Assembly: GCA_963803735.1 (NCBI GenBank)
Contig: CAWDNV010000029.1
Span: 1 to 64,000 of the forward strand
Source: Palsa-189 sp963803735
Lineage (GTDB): Bacteria; Acidobacteriota; Terriglobia; Acidiferrales; UBA7541
Direction: 5' to 3'
Length of the DNA stretch: 64,000 nt
Part shown: positions 41,126 through 50,172 of the stretch, in pieces
Position numbering within the stretch: the stretch's first letter is position 1
Layout: each line of letters opens with the position of its first letter
Notes under the pieces: generated by a model
The model's input: only the letters and a program-made list of their open reading frames with translations
The model's database searches: none
What the model was told of the DNA's origin: nothing
Translations under genes and position numbers: made by a program

Positions 41126-43825
41126 ATGGGTCTGCGTACCGGAACCCAACTAGGGCCCTACGAAATCCTCTCTGCGATTGGCGCAGGCGGGATGGGCGAG
41201 GTGTACCGCGCCCATGACAACCGTTTGAATCGCGATGTTGCTCTGAAAGTCCTGCCCGAAATCTTTGCCGCCGATCCCGATCGTATGGCTCGCTTTGAGC
41301 GCGAGGCCCGGGTGCTGGGTGCACTCAACCACGCCAACATTGCCGCAATCTATGGCCTAGAAGAATTTGGCTCGAACCGCGCACTGGTAATGGAGTTGGT
41401 AGCAGGAGAAACACTGGCAGACCGCATTGCTAAAGGCCCAATTCCAGTCGATGAAGTCCTGCCGATCGCAAAGCAATTATCGGAAGCGCTGGAATACGCG
41501 CATGATCGTGGAGTCATTCACCGCGATCTTAAGCCCGCGAATATCAAAGTCACCCCTGAAGGAACAGCTAAGGTGCTCGATTTCGGCTTAGCGAAAGCAT
41601 TGATGGATGAACCTGTGGCCGCGGATCCCCGGGACTCGCCCACGCTGTCGATGGCGCCGACACTGGCAGGCGCGATTTTGGGCACAGCGGCCTACATGTC
41701 GCCGGAGCAGGCCAAAGGCAAACCGGTGGATCGCCGTGCAGATATCTGGGCGTTTGGCGTCGTGCTATTTGAGATGTTCATGGGCAAATCGCTCCACTCG
41801 GGTGAGACTGCGGCGGAGATAGTGGCCGCAGTGATGTTGAAGGAGCCCGGTCTCGAGGCTCTGCCAAAGAACACACCCGCTCCCATTCAGAATCTCTTGC
41901 GCCGCTGCCTGGAAAAGAATGTGCATCGCCGGTTACAGCACATCGGTGAAGCACGCATCATCATCGGCGACACTCTGTCCGGCTCCTCAGCTACGGAACC
42001 GGTCCCACTTCAGAGCAAGGCCCCTAACCGCCTCTTCGGCAGGGTTGCGATCATCGTAGCTGCTGTGCTCTTTGTCGGGCTCGCTATCGTGTCGTTCCTC
42101 CATTTCCGCGAGACGCCGCCGGAAATGCCGATCATGCGCACGACGATTCTCCCTCCAGACAACACCACGCTGGACTTCACCACCGGCTTGGGCCTGCCGA
42201 CTCTCTCGCCTGACGGAAAGCGCATCGTATTCGGTGCTCGCACTTCCGACGGCAAGGCCCCGCTATGGGTCCGATCCCTGGACGCTCTGACCGCGCTGCC
42301 TCTGGCCGGCACTGACGGAGCCAGCTTTCCGTTCTGGTCGCCTGACAGCCGATTCGTCGCATTTTTCGCCGATGGCAAGCTCAAGAAGATAGATACCTCC
42401 GGCGGGCCTGCGCTCACGCTGGCGGATGCGCCCCAGGGCCGTGGTGGAAGCTGGAGCCGGGAAGGTGTGATCGTTTTTGCGCCGGCTAACACCGCTGGTC
42501 CTCTTCTCCGCGTTTCCTCAGCCGGTGGCGTATCGACTCCGCTCCCCGCCGGAGAAGGGCGCATGCCCTCGTTCCTTCCCGATGGGCGTCACTTCCTTTA
42601 CCAGGCTCTGCCCGGACGGCCTGGCAATCAAGATGGGAACGGGAACCTAGCTATTCGCGTCGGCTCTCTAGACGGCGGAGAGAGCAAGGTCGTAATGGAA
42701 GCCGGTTCCAATGCAATCTATGCGCGAGGGTATACATTGTTTCTGCGCAACGCCACGTTAATGGCTCAGCCGTTTGATGCTAAGCGCCTAGCGACTACCG
42801 CAGAGGCCGTTCCAATCGCGGAGCAGATTCAAACCGTGCTCAACAGCGGGAGCGTCGGAGTTTTCTCGGTTTCCGAGAGCGGAATGCTAGCGTACCACAC
42901 GGGCGTAGGCGCAGGTGGCTTGCTGCTGACGTGGTTTGACCGGAGTGGGAAGCAGGGGGTGACGCTTGGTGAGCCTGCCAACATCGTTGGGTTTCAATTC
43001 TCGCCGGATCGAAAGAACCTTGCGGCCTCCGTCCAGGATCCTTCGAATACGGATATTTGGATCTACGATGTCTCTCGCGGTCTTCGTACCCGGTTAACTT
43101 TCGACCCTGCCATTGATAACAATCCCGTCTGGTCGCCCGATGGGAGAAGCATCGCCTTCGCATCGGGCCGGAAAGGGCACTTTGATCTATATCGGAAATC
43201 GTCCGATGGCTCTGGCGCCGAGGAACTACTGTATGCGGACGATCGTGACAAGACGCCTACCAGTTGGTCGCCGGACGGCAAATTTCTGCTGTATTACGAC
43301 CGCGCCTTAGCCGGAGCCGCCTCGGGCGTGTGGGCGTTGTCACTGACACCCGAAAAGCCTGGTGGGTTGCTCAAGCAGTTTCTGGTTTTACAGACTCCTT
43401 TAAGTGTGTTTGACGCACAATTCTCGCCAGATGGCAGGTGGATCGCTTATACGTCAGATGAATCACGTCGCGCCGAAATTTACGTCACTCCGTTTCCGCT
43501 GCCGCCTTCCGGGTCCGGGGGGAAACGGCAGATCTCGACGGCCGGAGGGTTCTTGCCGCGATGGCGGCAGGACGGCAAAGAGATCTTTTACCGCGGGCTA
43601 GACCGGCGACTCATGGCAGCGGAAGTGAACTCCGGTGGAGGGACGCTCGAAATCGGCCAAGTCCGGCCGCTCTTCGGTGCTACGCCCAACACGTCCGAGA
43701 CTATTAATCCCTTGTACGATGTTTCGGCGGATGGGCAGCACTTTTTGTTGCGCATTCTTCCGGAGCAGAAGGCTGGAGAGCCTCTCACATTGGTACAAAA
43801 CTGGACGGCGGGCTTGAAGAAATGA
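41126..43825 (+). CDS. Transmembrane Ser/Thr protein kinase with PD40/TolB-like propeller (kinase 1 of 3)
   Basis: 899 residues from the ATG at 41126 (a GTG at 41114 is also in frame; GAGGAG lies about 11 bases before the ATG). Kinase domain about 10-270: GAGGMGEVYRA, VALKVL, HRDLKPANIKVT, DFGLAKAL, YMSPEQAKG, DIWAFGVVL. One membrane segment near 305-328 (VAIIVAAVLFVGLAIVSFL). The extracytoplasmic part has repeated 'LSPDGKRIVF', 'WSPDSRFVAFF' and 'FSPDGRWIAYTSDE' units, forming PD40 propeller blades, and ends NWTAGLKK. The stop overlaps the next start as ATGA, so translation is coupled. Confidence 0.93.
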   Translation: MGLRTGTQLGPYEILSAIGAGGMGEVYRAHDNRLNRDVALKVLPEIFAADPDRMARFEREARVLGALNHANIAAIYGLEEFGSNRALVMELVAGETLADRIAKGPIPVDEVLPIAKQLSEALEYAHDRGVIHRDLKPANIKVTPEGTAKVLDFGLAKALMDEPVAADPRDSPTLSMAPTLAGAILGTAAYMSPEQAKGKPVDRRADIWAFGVVLFEMFMGKSLHSGETAAEIVAAVMLKEPGLEALPKNTPAPIQNLLRRCLEKNVHRRLQHIGEARIIIGDTLSGSSATEPVPLQSKAPNRLFGRVAIIVAAVLFVGLAIVSFLHFRETPPEMPIMRTTILPPDNTTLDFTTGLGLPTLSPDGKRIVFGARTSDGKAPLWVRSLDALTALPLAGTDGASFPFWSPDSRFVAFFADGKLKKIDTSGGPALTLADAPQGRGGSWSREGVIVFAPANTAGPLLRVSSAGGVSTPLPAGEGRMPSFLPDGRHFLYQALPGRPGNQDGNGNLAIRVGSLDGGESKVVMEAGSNAIYARGYTLFLRNATLMAQPFDAKRLATTAEAVPIAEQIQTVLNSGSVGVFSVSESGMLAYHTGVGAGGLLLTWFDRSGKQGVTLGEPANIVGFQFSPDRKNLAASVQDPSNTDIWIYDVSRGLRTRLTFDPAIDNNPVWSPDGRSIAFASGRKGHFDLYRKSSDGSGAEELLYADDRDKTPTSWSPDGKFLLYYDRALAGAASGVWALSLTPEKPGGLLKQFLVLQTPLSVFDAQFSPDGRWIAYTSDESRRAEIYVTPFPLPPSGSGGKRQISTAGGFLPRWRQDGKEIFYRGLDRRLMAAEVNSGGGTLEIGQVRPLFGATPNTSETINPLYDVSADGQHFLLRILPEQKAGEPLTLVQNWTAGLKK

Positions 43826-46514
43826 CGCTCGCCGCCGGCACCAGACTCGGACCGTATGAAATCAGCGGCGCTATTGGTGCGGGCGGGATGGGTGAAGTTT
43901 ACCGAGCGAAAGATACCCGCCTCGATCGAATTGTCGCTATCAAGATTCTCTCCGACCATCTTTCCGATCGCGCCGGATTGCGCGAGCGTTTTGATCGCGA
44001 AGCACGTACTGTCGCTAATCTGAATCACCCGCACATCTGTACGCTCCACGATGTCGGCCAGCAGGACGGAACTGACTTCCTGGTGATGGAGTATCTCGAG
44101 GGCGATACGTTAGCCGAACGGTTGAAGAAAGGGCCGCTGCCGCTCGATCAGGTTTTGCAATATGCCATCGAGATCGCGGATGCCCTTGATAAGGCCCACC
44201 GAAAAGGTGTGACCCATCGCGATCTGAAGCCGGGCAACATCATGCTCACGAAGTCCGGCACGAAATTGCTCGACTTCGGCCTGGCAAAGCTCAAGGCCTC
44301 ACCACCTCAGAGTCCTCTGTCACAACTTCCCACCGCAAATGCCAGTATCACCGCGCAGGGAACCATTCTGGGTACATTGCAGTACATGGCGCCGGAACAG
44401 CTGGAAGGCAAGGAAGCCGATCCACGCACGGATATTTTCGCGTTTGGCGTGGTGGTCTACGAGATGGCCACGGGGAAGAAAGCATTTGAGGGTAAGAGTC
44501 AGGCCAGCCTGATTGCGAAAATCCTTGAGACCGACCCACCGCCGATATCTTCGCTGCAGCCAATGACACCTCCACAACTGGATCGCGTGGTGAAGAAATG
44601 TCTGGCCAAGGAGCCAGAGAAAAGATGGCAAGCTGCAAGCGACCTAACGGATGCATTGAAGTGGATTATCGACGGAGTATCGCCGGCGCCTGTAGCCACC
44701 AGCCGCAAGGGTCGACTGAGCAATGCACGAGTTGGCTGGGCAGTCGCAGCTACTTTGCTTCTCGTGTTATTGGGGCTGAGTGCTTGGGGGTATTTCCGAC
44801 GCCCTCCTGACAACATACGATCCATCCGCTTTTTCGTTTCCCCGCCGGAGAACTGGAGCTTTGCGGACCTCGTCGGTCCCAGTGCCGCGGCTTTATCGCC
44901 GGCCTCCCTTGCGGTTTCGCCCGACGGCCATCGGATTACCTTCACCGCCATGAGCGCCGATCGCAGATCTCTCTTGTGGATCCGTTCGCTCGACACGCTG
45001 GCCGCACAGGCAGTGGCGGGAACGGAAGGCGCCGGGCGCACATTCTGGTCGCCCGACGGTCGCTTTCTCGGATTCTTCGCGGGCGGAAAGCTTAAGAAGA
45101 TCGACGTCTCAGGTGGCCCGCCCATTATGTTGTGCGACGCCCCGGACGATCGTAGCGGTACATGGGGTCGAGATGGGGTGATCGTCTTTGCGCCGACAAA
45201 TACTTCGGCGCTCCAGAAAGTATCCGCTCTAGGCGGCGTGCCTAGCGCAGCCACCACGCTCGGTGCAGGCGAGGTGGGTCACAGGAGGCCGCTTTTCCTG
45301 CCCGATGGCCGGCACTTTCTCTACTACGCGGCCTCGTCGAGCAGCGCGGGCGGTGGGCGGGTGTACGTGTCATCGCTCAACTCGGCAGAACGGAAATTGT
45401 TGATCAATTCGGATTCAGTAAACGTCAGCTACAGCCAGGGGCATCTGCTGTTTCTACGAGAAACCACGCTCATGGCACAGCCGTTCGACGCGCAGCGGCT
45501 GACAGTGACGGGCGAAGCGTTCCCGATTGCCGAACAGATTCAGACTACAAACACCAATCCGCCGTACGCGGTCTTCTCAGCGTCAGAGAATGGCGTATTA
45601 GCGTATCAAACCGGACCAGGAGTAGCTGGCTCCCAGCTCATATGGTTTGACCGCACCGGCAAGCAGATCGGCGTAGTCGGAGATCCGCGTGGGTACACCG
45701 ACCTTGAACTTTCTGCAGACCAAAAGCGGGCATCTGTCAGCACATCATCACAGACGGGCGAGGACATCTGGTTATACGACTTGGCACGCGCCCTCCCGAC
45801 GCGTTTCACGTTCGGCCCGGGATTTGCGTTTGGGTCGATCTGGTCACCCGATGGCAGCAGGGTAGTTTTCAACTCCAATCGTAAGGGGCATATGGACCTG
45901 TATCAAAAGGCCTCCAGCGGCGCTGGTGCGGAGGAAGTACTCCTCGAAGATAATCTTGATAAATATCCTATGAGCTGGTCTCCAGATGGCCGTTTCATCC
46001 TGGTTTCATCCTGTATGTCAGCGTCGGTGCGACAACAGGCAACGATTTATTTATTTTGCCGCTTTCCGGAGATCGCAAGCCGGTTCCGTTTCTGCAAACG
46101 CAGTTCAACGAAGGCCAGGGGCAATTCTCTCCCGACGGCCGATGGGTTGCATATGCCTCAAACGAATCTGGCAGAGTGGAAATTTATGTTGCTCCCTTCC
46201 CCGGTCCCGGCGGTAAGTGGCAGATTTCGACTGCCGGCGGAAGTTTTCCGCGCTGGCGGCGTGACAGCATGGAGATGTTTTATCTGGCTCCTGACGGTAC
46301 CCTAATGGCGGCGGCAGTGAACGGCAAAGCTTCAAGTTTTCAGGTCGGTGCTGTGAAGCGACTCTTTTCGACGCACGTAATCGGCCCACGTCGTGAGTAC
46401 GACGTATCTGCCGACGGCCAGAAATTCTTGATCAATTCAGCCCCACAGCAAAACCTGGCAGCGCCGGCACCGATCACCGTGGTCGTCAACTGGACCGCGG
46501 GGTTGAAGAAATGA
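43822..46514 (+). pseudogene. Transmembrane Ser/Thr kinase with propeller (kinase 2 of 3), frameshifted
   Basis: Kinase domain about 10-275 intact (GAGGMGEVYRAKD, VAIKIL, HRDLKPGNIML, DFGLAKLK, MAPEQLEG), membrane segment about 300-322 (VGWAVAATLLLVLLGLSAWG), then propeller blades. After DGRFIL (near 45999) the frame shifts because an 11-base unit is repeated, and the ORF runs out of register to 46305. From about 46014 the other frame resumes YVSVGATTGNDLFILPLSGD and ends VVNWTAGLKK at 46514. Removing one 11-base unit gives exactly 893 codons. The frameshifted product keeps the kinase and most of the propeller. Its start overlaps the previous stop (ATGA). Confidence 0.88.
45992..46013 (+). 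repeat. 11-bp perfect tandem duplication causing a frameshift
   Basis: GTTTCATCCTG occurs twice head to tail (45992-46002 and 46003-46013) inside the second kinase gene. One copy restores the propeller frame. This is the expected mark of replication slippage and could revert. Confidence 0.85.
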
Positions 46515-49231
46515 CCGTTGCCGCCGGCACCAAACTCGGACCATACGAGATCACCGGCGCCATCGGTGCGGGCGGAATGGGCGAAGTGTATCAAGCGCAC
46601 GACACCAAGCTCGGGCGCGATGTGGCCATCAAGGTCCTGCCGGAAGCTTTCGCGCACGATCCAGAAAGGCTTTCCCGCTTTCAACGCGAAGCGAAGATGC
46701 TGGCAGCTCTGAACCATCCCAATATCGCGACGATTTATGGACTAGAGCATTCCGACGGCACAAATTATCTGGTGATGGAGTTGGTTTCCGGCGAGACGCT
46801 GGCAGACCGCGTCAAGCGAGACAGGCCGGTTCCAGTAGAAGAAGCGTTGTCAATCGCAAAGCAGATCGCCGAGGCCCTGGAAGCCGCTCACGAGAAAGGC
46901 ATCATTCACCGAGACCTGAAGCCCGCCAACGTGAAGGTCACGCCAGAAGGCAAGGTAAAGGTTCTGGACTTTGGCTTGGCGAAAGCGTTTGCGGGTGATG
47001 TGGCCGATAGCAATCCTTCCCAATCGCCAACACTGAGTGCTGTGGCGACTATGCAAGGTGTGCTCCTGGGCACGGCGGCGTACATGAGCCCGGAGCAGGC
47101 ACGCGGCAAATCAGTAGACAAGCGCACCGATATTTGGGCGTTTGGGTGTGTGTTATATGAGCTGCTCACAGGGAAGCAGGCGTTTGCTGGCGATGACATC
47201 ACCGACATTCTTGCAGCCGTGGTAAGAGCCGAACCCGACTGGCAAGCATTGCCTGCTGCCACTCCAGCGCAAGTACGCACTCTACTGCGGCATTGCTTGC
47301 AAAAGGACAAGAGGCTACGTTTGCGCGACGCCGGAGACGCACAGATCGAAATTCAGGAAGTGCTCACTGCGCCGGTGACGGCCGAGCCAGTCGCAGCGCA
47401 GCGCAGGAATCGCGAGCGGCTGGCCTGGGTGGCGGCAGCGGGTGCGCTCGCGCTGGTTGCCATCGCGTTGGCCATTGGCTTCGTGCTGCGCGCTCCGAAG
47501 CCGCCGCAGCCGATGCGCCTGAGCGCAGAAATCGGCGCGGACGCCAGCCTGTACACCGGCCTCGGGCCTTCCGCGATCCTCTCGCCCGACGGCACGAAAC
47601 TGGCTCTCGTGGCCGCCGGTTCCGATCAGAAGCGGCGCATCTACGTCCGCTCGCTCGACCAGTTGCAGGCCACCGCGCTTTCCGGCACGGAGAATGCCCG
47701 CGATCCCTTCTTTTCGCCCGATGGCCAGTGGCTCGGCTTTTTCGCCGACGGCAAGCTGAAGAAGATTTCCGTACAAGGCGGCGCAGCGGTCACGCTCTGC
47801 GATGTTGTCGATGACCGTGGCGGAAGCTGGGGCGAAGACGGCACGATCGTGTTTACGTCCGATAATAACGGGGTGCCCTTATCGAAGGTGTCTTCAGTGG
47901 GGGGAACGCCCCAATTCCTAACAACCCTCGATAGGCAAGCGGGCGAAGAGACGCACCGCTGGCCCGAGGTACTGCCAGGAAGCAAGGCTGTTCTTTTCAC
48001 GTCCAACACCCACGGAAACTACTACGAAGACTCAGACATCGTCGTGTACTCCATGGCTTCCCGGCAGCGAAAGACACTGCAGCAGGGCGGCTTCTATGCC
48101 CGCTATTTGCCAAGCGGGCACGTGGTCTATATGCACGAAGGCACGCTGTTTGCCGTCCCCTTCGATCTGAAGAGGCTGGAGGTAACCGGCCAGCCGGCGC
48201 CAATCCTCGAAGGCGTGGTCACCAATCCCGGCGTTGGCGGGGCACAGTTCTCCTTTTCCGACACCGGAAACCTCGTGTATGTCGCCGGTGGTGCCGGGGT
48301 TCAGAATGTCTCCATCTACTGGATGGACCGCGAGGGTAAATTCACGCCCCTCCGTGAGACTCCTAGCAGGTACTACAATCCCGCGTTCTCTCCCGATGGG
48401 AAGCGTTTGGCGCTGGAAATCTTTGATGGCAAGAGGAGGGACATCTGGGTGTACGAGTGGGAACGTGATGCACTCACTCGCCTAACCTTTGCCGGCGAAG
48501 GAGACAGCAAACCTGTCTGGACTCCCGACGGCCAGAGGATCGTCTATTCCTCCCAGGAAAAAGGCGGCGTGCTTAACCTCTGGTGGATACGCGCCGATGG
48601 CGCCGGGGATGCCCAGCGCCTCACTGAAAGCAAGAGCCCGCAATACGCGACCTCATGGCGGCCCGATGGCAAGGTCTTGGCGTTCTTCCAACAGAACCCC
48701 GGCACGAGTTACGACATCATGACTCTACCCATCGAAGGCGACGAAAAGTCCGGTTGGAAAACCGGAGAGCCCAAGCCTTTCGTGAACAGCCCCTTCTTCG
48801 AACTGGAGCCCGCCTTCTCGCCCGATGGCCGCTGGCTTGCTTATCACTCCAATGAATCCGGAAGCAACGAAGTGTACGTTCGGCCGTTCCCCGGCCCGGG
48901 AGGCAAGTGGCAGATTTCTACCGGCGGCGGCGTAGCGCCCAGGTGGTCGCCCAACGGCAGGGAGCTTTTTTATCGCACGACGGACAGCAAGATCATGGTG
49001 GTTACTTATACAGCTTCCGGCGATTCCTTCCATGCCGACAAGCCCCAGCTCTGGTCGCCCGGCCAGTTCACCGAGCGCGGGGCTACCCGTAACTTTGACC
49101 TGCACCCCGATGGCAAACGCTTCGCCGTGCTCAAGGCGCCGGGCACAGAACAGGCCGCGGCAATGAACAAGGTCAGCTTCGTATTCAATTTCTTCGACGA
49201 ACTCCGCCGCCGCGTGCCGACCGGAAAGTAA
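46511..49231 (+). CDS. Transmembrane Ser/Thr protein kinase with PD40/TolB-like propeller (kinase 3 of 3)
   Basis: 906 residues; the ATG overlaps the previous stop as ATGA. Kinase domain about 10-270: GAGGMGEVYQA, VAIKVLPEAF, HRDLKPANVKVT, DFGLAKAF, YMSPEQARG, DIWAFGCVL. Membrane segment about 305-325 (AWVAAAGALALVAIALAIGF). The extracytoplasmic propeller has repeats such as LSPDGTKLALVA, FSPDGQWLGFFADGKLKKI and FSPDGRWLAYHSNESGSNEV, plus a closing NGRELFYR blade. Intact. As the distal gene it depends on the upstream two for transcription and coupling. The sensed ligand and phosphorylation targets are unknown. Confidence 0.94.
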   Translation: MTVAAGTKLGPYEITGAIGAGGMGEVYQAHDTKLGRDVAIKVLPEAFAHDPERLSRFQREAKMLAALNHPNIATIYGLEHSDGTNYLVMELVSGETLADRVKRDRPVPVEEALSIAKQIAEALEAAHEKGIIHRDLKPANVKVTPEGKVKVLDFGLAKAFAGDVADSNPSQSPTLSAVATMQGVLLGTAAYMSPEQARGKSVDKRTDIWAFGCVLYELLTGKQAFAGDDITDILAAVVRAEPDWQALPAATPAQVRTLLRHCLQKDKRLRLRDAGDAQIEIQEVLTAPVTAEPVAAQRRNRERLAWVAAAGALALVAIALAIGFVLRAPKPPQPMRLSAEIGADASLYTGLGPSAILSPDGTKLALVAAGSDQKRRIYVRSLDQLQATALSGTENARDPFFSPDGQWLGFFADGKLKKISVQGGAAVTLCDVVDDRGGSWGEDGTIVFTSDNNGVPLSKVSSVGGTPQFLTTLDRQAGEETHRWPEVLPGSKAVLFTSNTHGNYYEDSDIVVYSMASRQRKTLQQGGFYARYLPSGHVVYMHEGTLFAVPFDLKRLEVTGQPAPILEGVVTNPGVGGAQFSFSDTGNLVYVAGGAGVQNVSIYWMDREGKFTPLRETPSRYYNPAFSPDGKRLALEIFDGKRRDIWVYEWERDALTRLTFAGEGDSKPVWTPDGQRIVYSSQEKGGVLNLWWIRADGAGDAQRLTESKSPQYATSWRPDGKVLAFFQQNPGTSYDIMTLPIEGDEKSGWKTGEPKPFVNSPFFELEPAFSPDGRWLAYHSNESGSNEVYVRPFPGPGGKWQISTGGGVAPRWSPNGRELFYRTTDSKIMVVTYTASGDSFHADKPQLWSPGQFTERGATRNFDLHPDGKRFAVLKAPGTEQAAAMNKVSFVFNFFDELRRRVPTGK

Positions 49232-49348
49232 TGAGGCTGACTTTCACAAGTGTTAAGCGAGTGACGGTGTCTTGGAGAGCTTCAGATTCCTGGGACGGTA
49301 GTTCGTTACGCTATTTCGCATTGAGAAGTAGCGCGGAGGGAAGGCGTC

Positions 49349-50092
49349 ATGGCGACATTTGTACTTGTGCACGGGGCATGGCTCGGCGGTTGGTGCTGGA
49401 AACGGATTCGGAAGAGATTACACGGCGCTGGCCACGACGTTTTTACACCAACACTCACGGGTTTGGGAGAGCGTTCGCACATCCTGACCCGAGACATCGA
49501 CCTCGAGACGCATATTCTTGATGTCGTCAACCTGATCCAATGGCAGGAACTCTCCAATATCGTGCTCTGCGGTCATTCCTATGGTGGGGCCGTGATCAGC
49601 GGTGTTGCCGATCGCATTCCCGATCGCATTGGCTCGCTCGTCTATTTGGATGCCTTCGTGCTCCACAACGGTGAAAACGTCGCCCAACACATGCCGGCAG
49701 TTCGCTGGAAAGAATTCATTGACTGTGCGAACAGCGTGGGAGATGGCTGGAAAATTCCGCCAATTCCTCCCGAAGTATTCAACGTCAAGAGTGCTTCTGA
49801 TGCCGACTGGATGCGTCGGCAGTGTACGATGCAGCCAATAGGATGCTTCCAAGAAAGGATCAAACTGACCGGCAAAATTGATGAGATTAAGAACGTCACG
49901 TTCGTTCTGATGACCGGCTACGGTCAGCGCTCGCCATTTCCGCCTTTCCAGGAAAGGGCGAAGGCAAAGGGCTGGAGGACGCTAACAATGACGTGCGGCC
50001 ATATGGCCATGTTTGATCAGCCTGAGGAACTCAGTAGAATCTTGTCGCAATATAGCGAAGCTCAGCCCGCGGAGTTCACGGTTACGGCATAG
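49349..50092 (+). CDS. Alpha/beta hydrolase, methyl-esterase (EstC/MES)-like
   Basis: 247 residues; GGAGGG lies upstream of the ATG. FVLVHGAWLGGWCWKRIRKR at the N-terminus (oxyanion HGAW), PTLTGLGERSH, nucleophile in CGHSYGGAVISGVADRIPD, and catalytic histidine in CGHMAMFDQPEELSRIL. The 'HGAWxGxWxW ... LTGLGxRxH' signature marks the plant-MES/salicylate-esterase-like group that hydrolyses small esters. It follows the kinase operon by 117 bases and may be separately transcribed. Confidence 0.9.
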   Translation: MATFVLVHGAWLGGWCWKRIRKRLHGAGHDVFTPTLTGLGERSHILTRDIDLETHILDVVNLIQWQELSNIVLCGHSYGGAVISGVADRIPDRIGSLVYLDAFVLHNGENVAQHMPAVRWKEFIDCANSVGDGWKIPPIPPEVFNVKSASDADWMRRQCTMQPIGCFQERIKLTGKIDEIKNVTFVLMTGYGQRSPFPPFQERAKAKGWRTLTMTCGHMAMFDQPEELSRILSQYSEAQPAEFTVTA

Positions 50093-50110
50093 CAAGCGGC
50101 GTCCGCCGCG

Positions 50111-50158
50111 CTCGACACTCGTTTCGCCGACCTGCTTCGCGAGATGAACTTCAGCCTT
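50111..50158 (+). pseudogene. Stump of a kinase-TPR C-terminus
   Basis: In one frame the bases read LDTRFADLLREMNFSL. The ending of the kinase-TPR gene downstream is SDPRFADLLRRMNLQP, so this looks like the last about 15 codons of a lost related gene that once ended here, directly before the present kinase start at 50173. Short, hence tentative. Confidence 0.5.
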
Positions 50159-50172
50159 AGTGTCATGATCGC

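Noticed and set aside
44499..45257. Minus-strand 252-codon frame inside the second kinase gene
   Set aside because: Pure shadow of a high-GC coding region; no motif.
13644..46514. Recoding of stop codons as an explanation for TGA at 14856 and TAG at 28842
   Set aside because: Two different stops, no selenocysteine- or pyrrolysine-type context, and several other lesions nearby; simple mutation is more likely.
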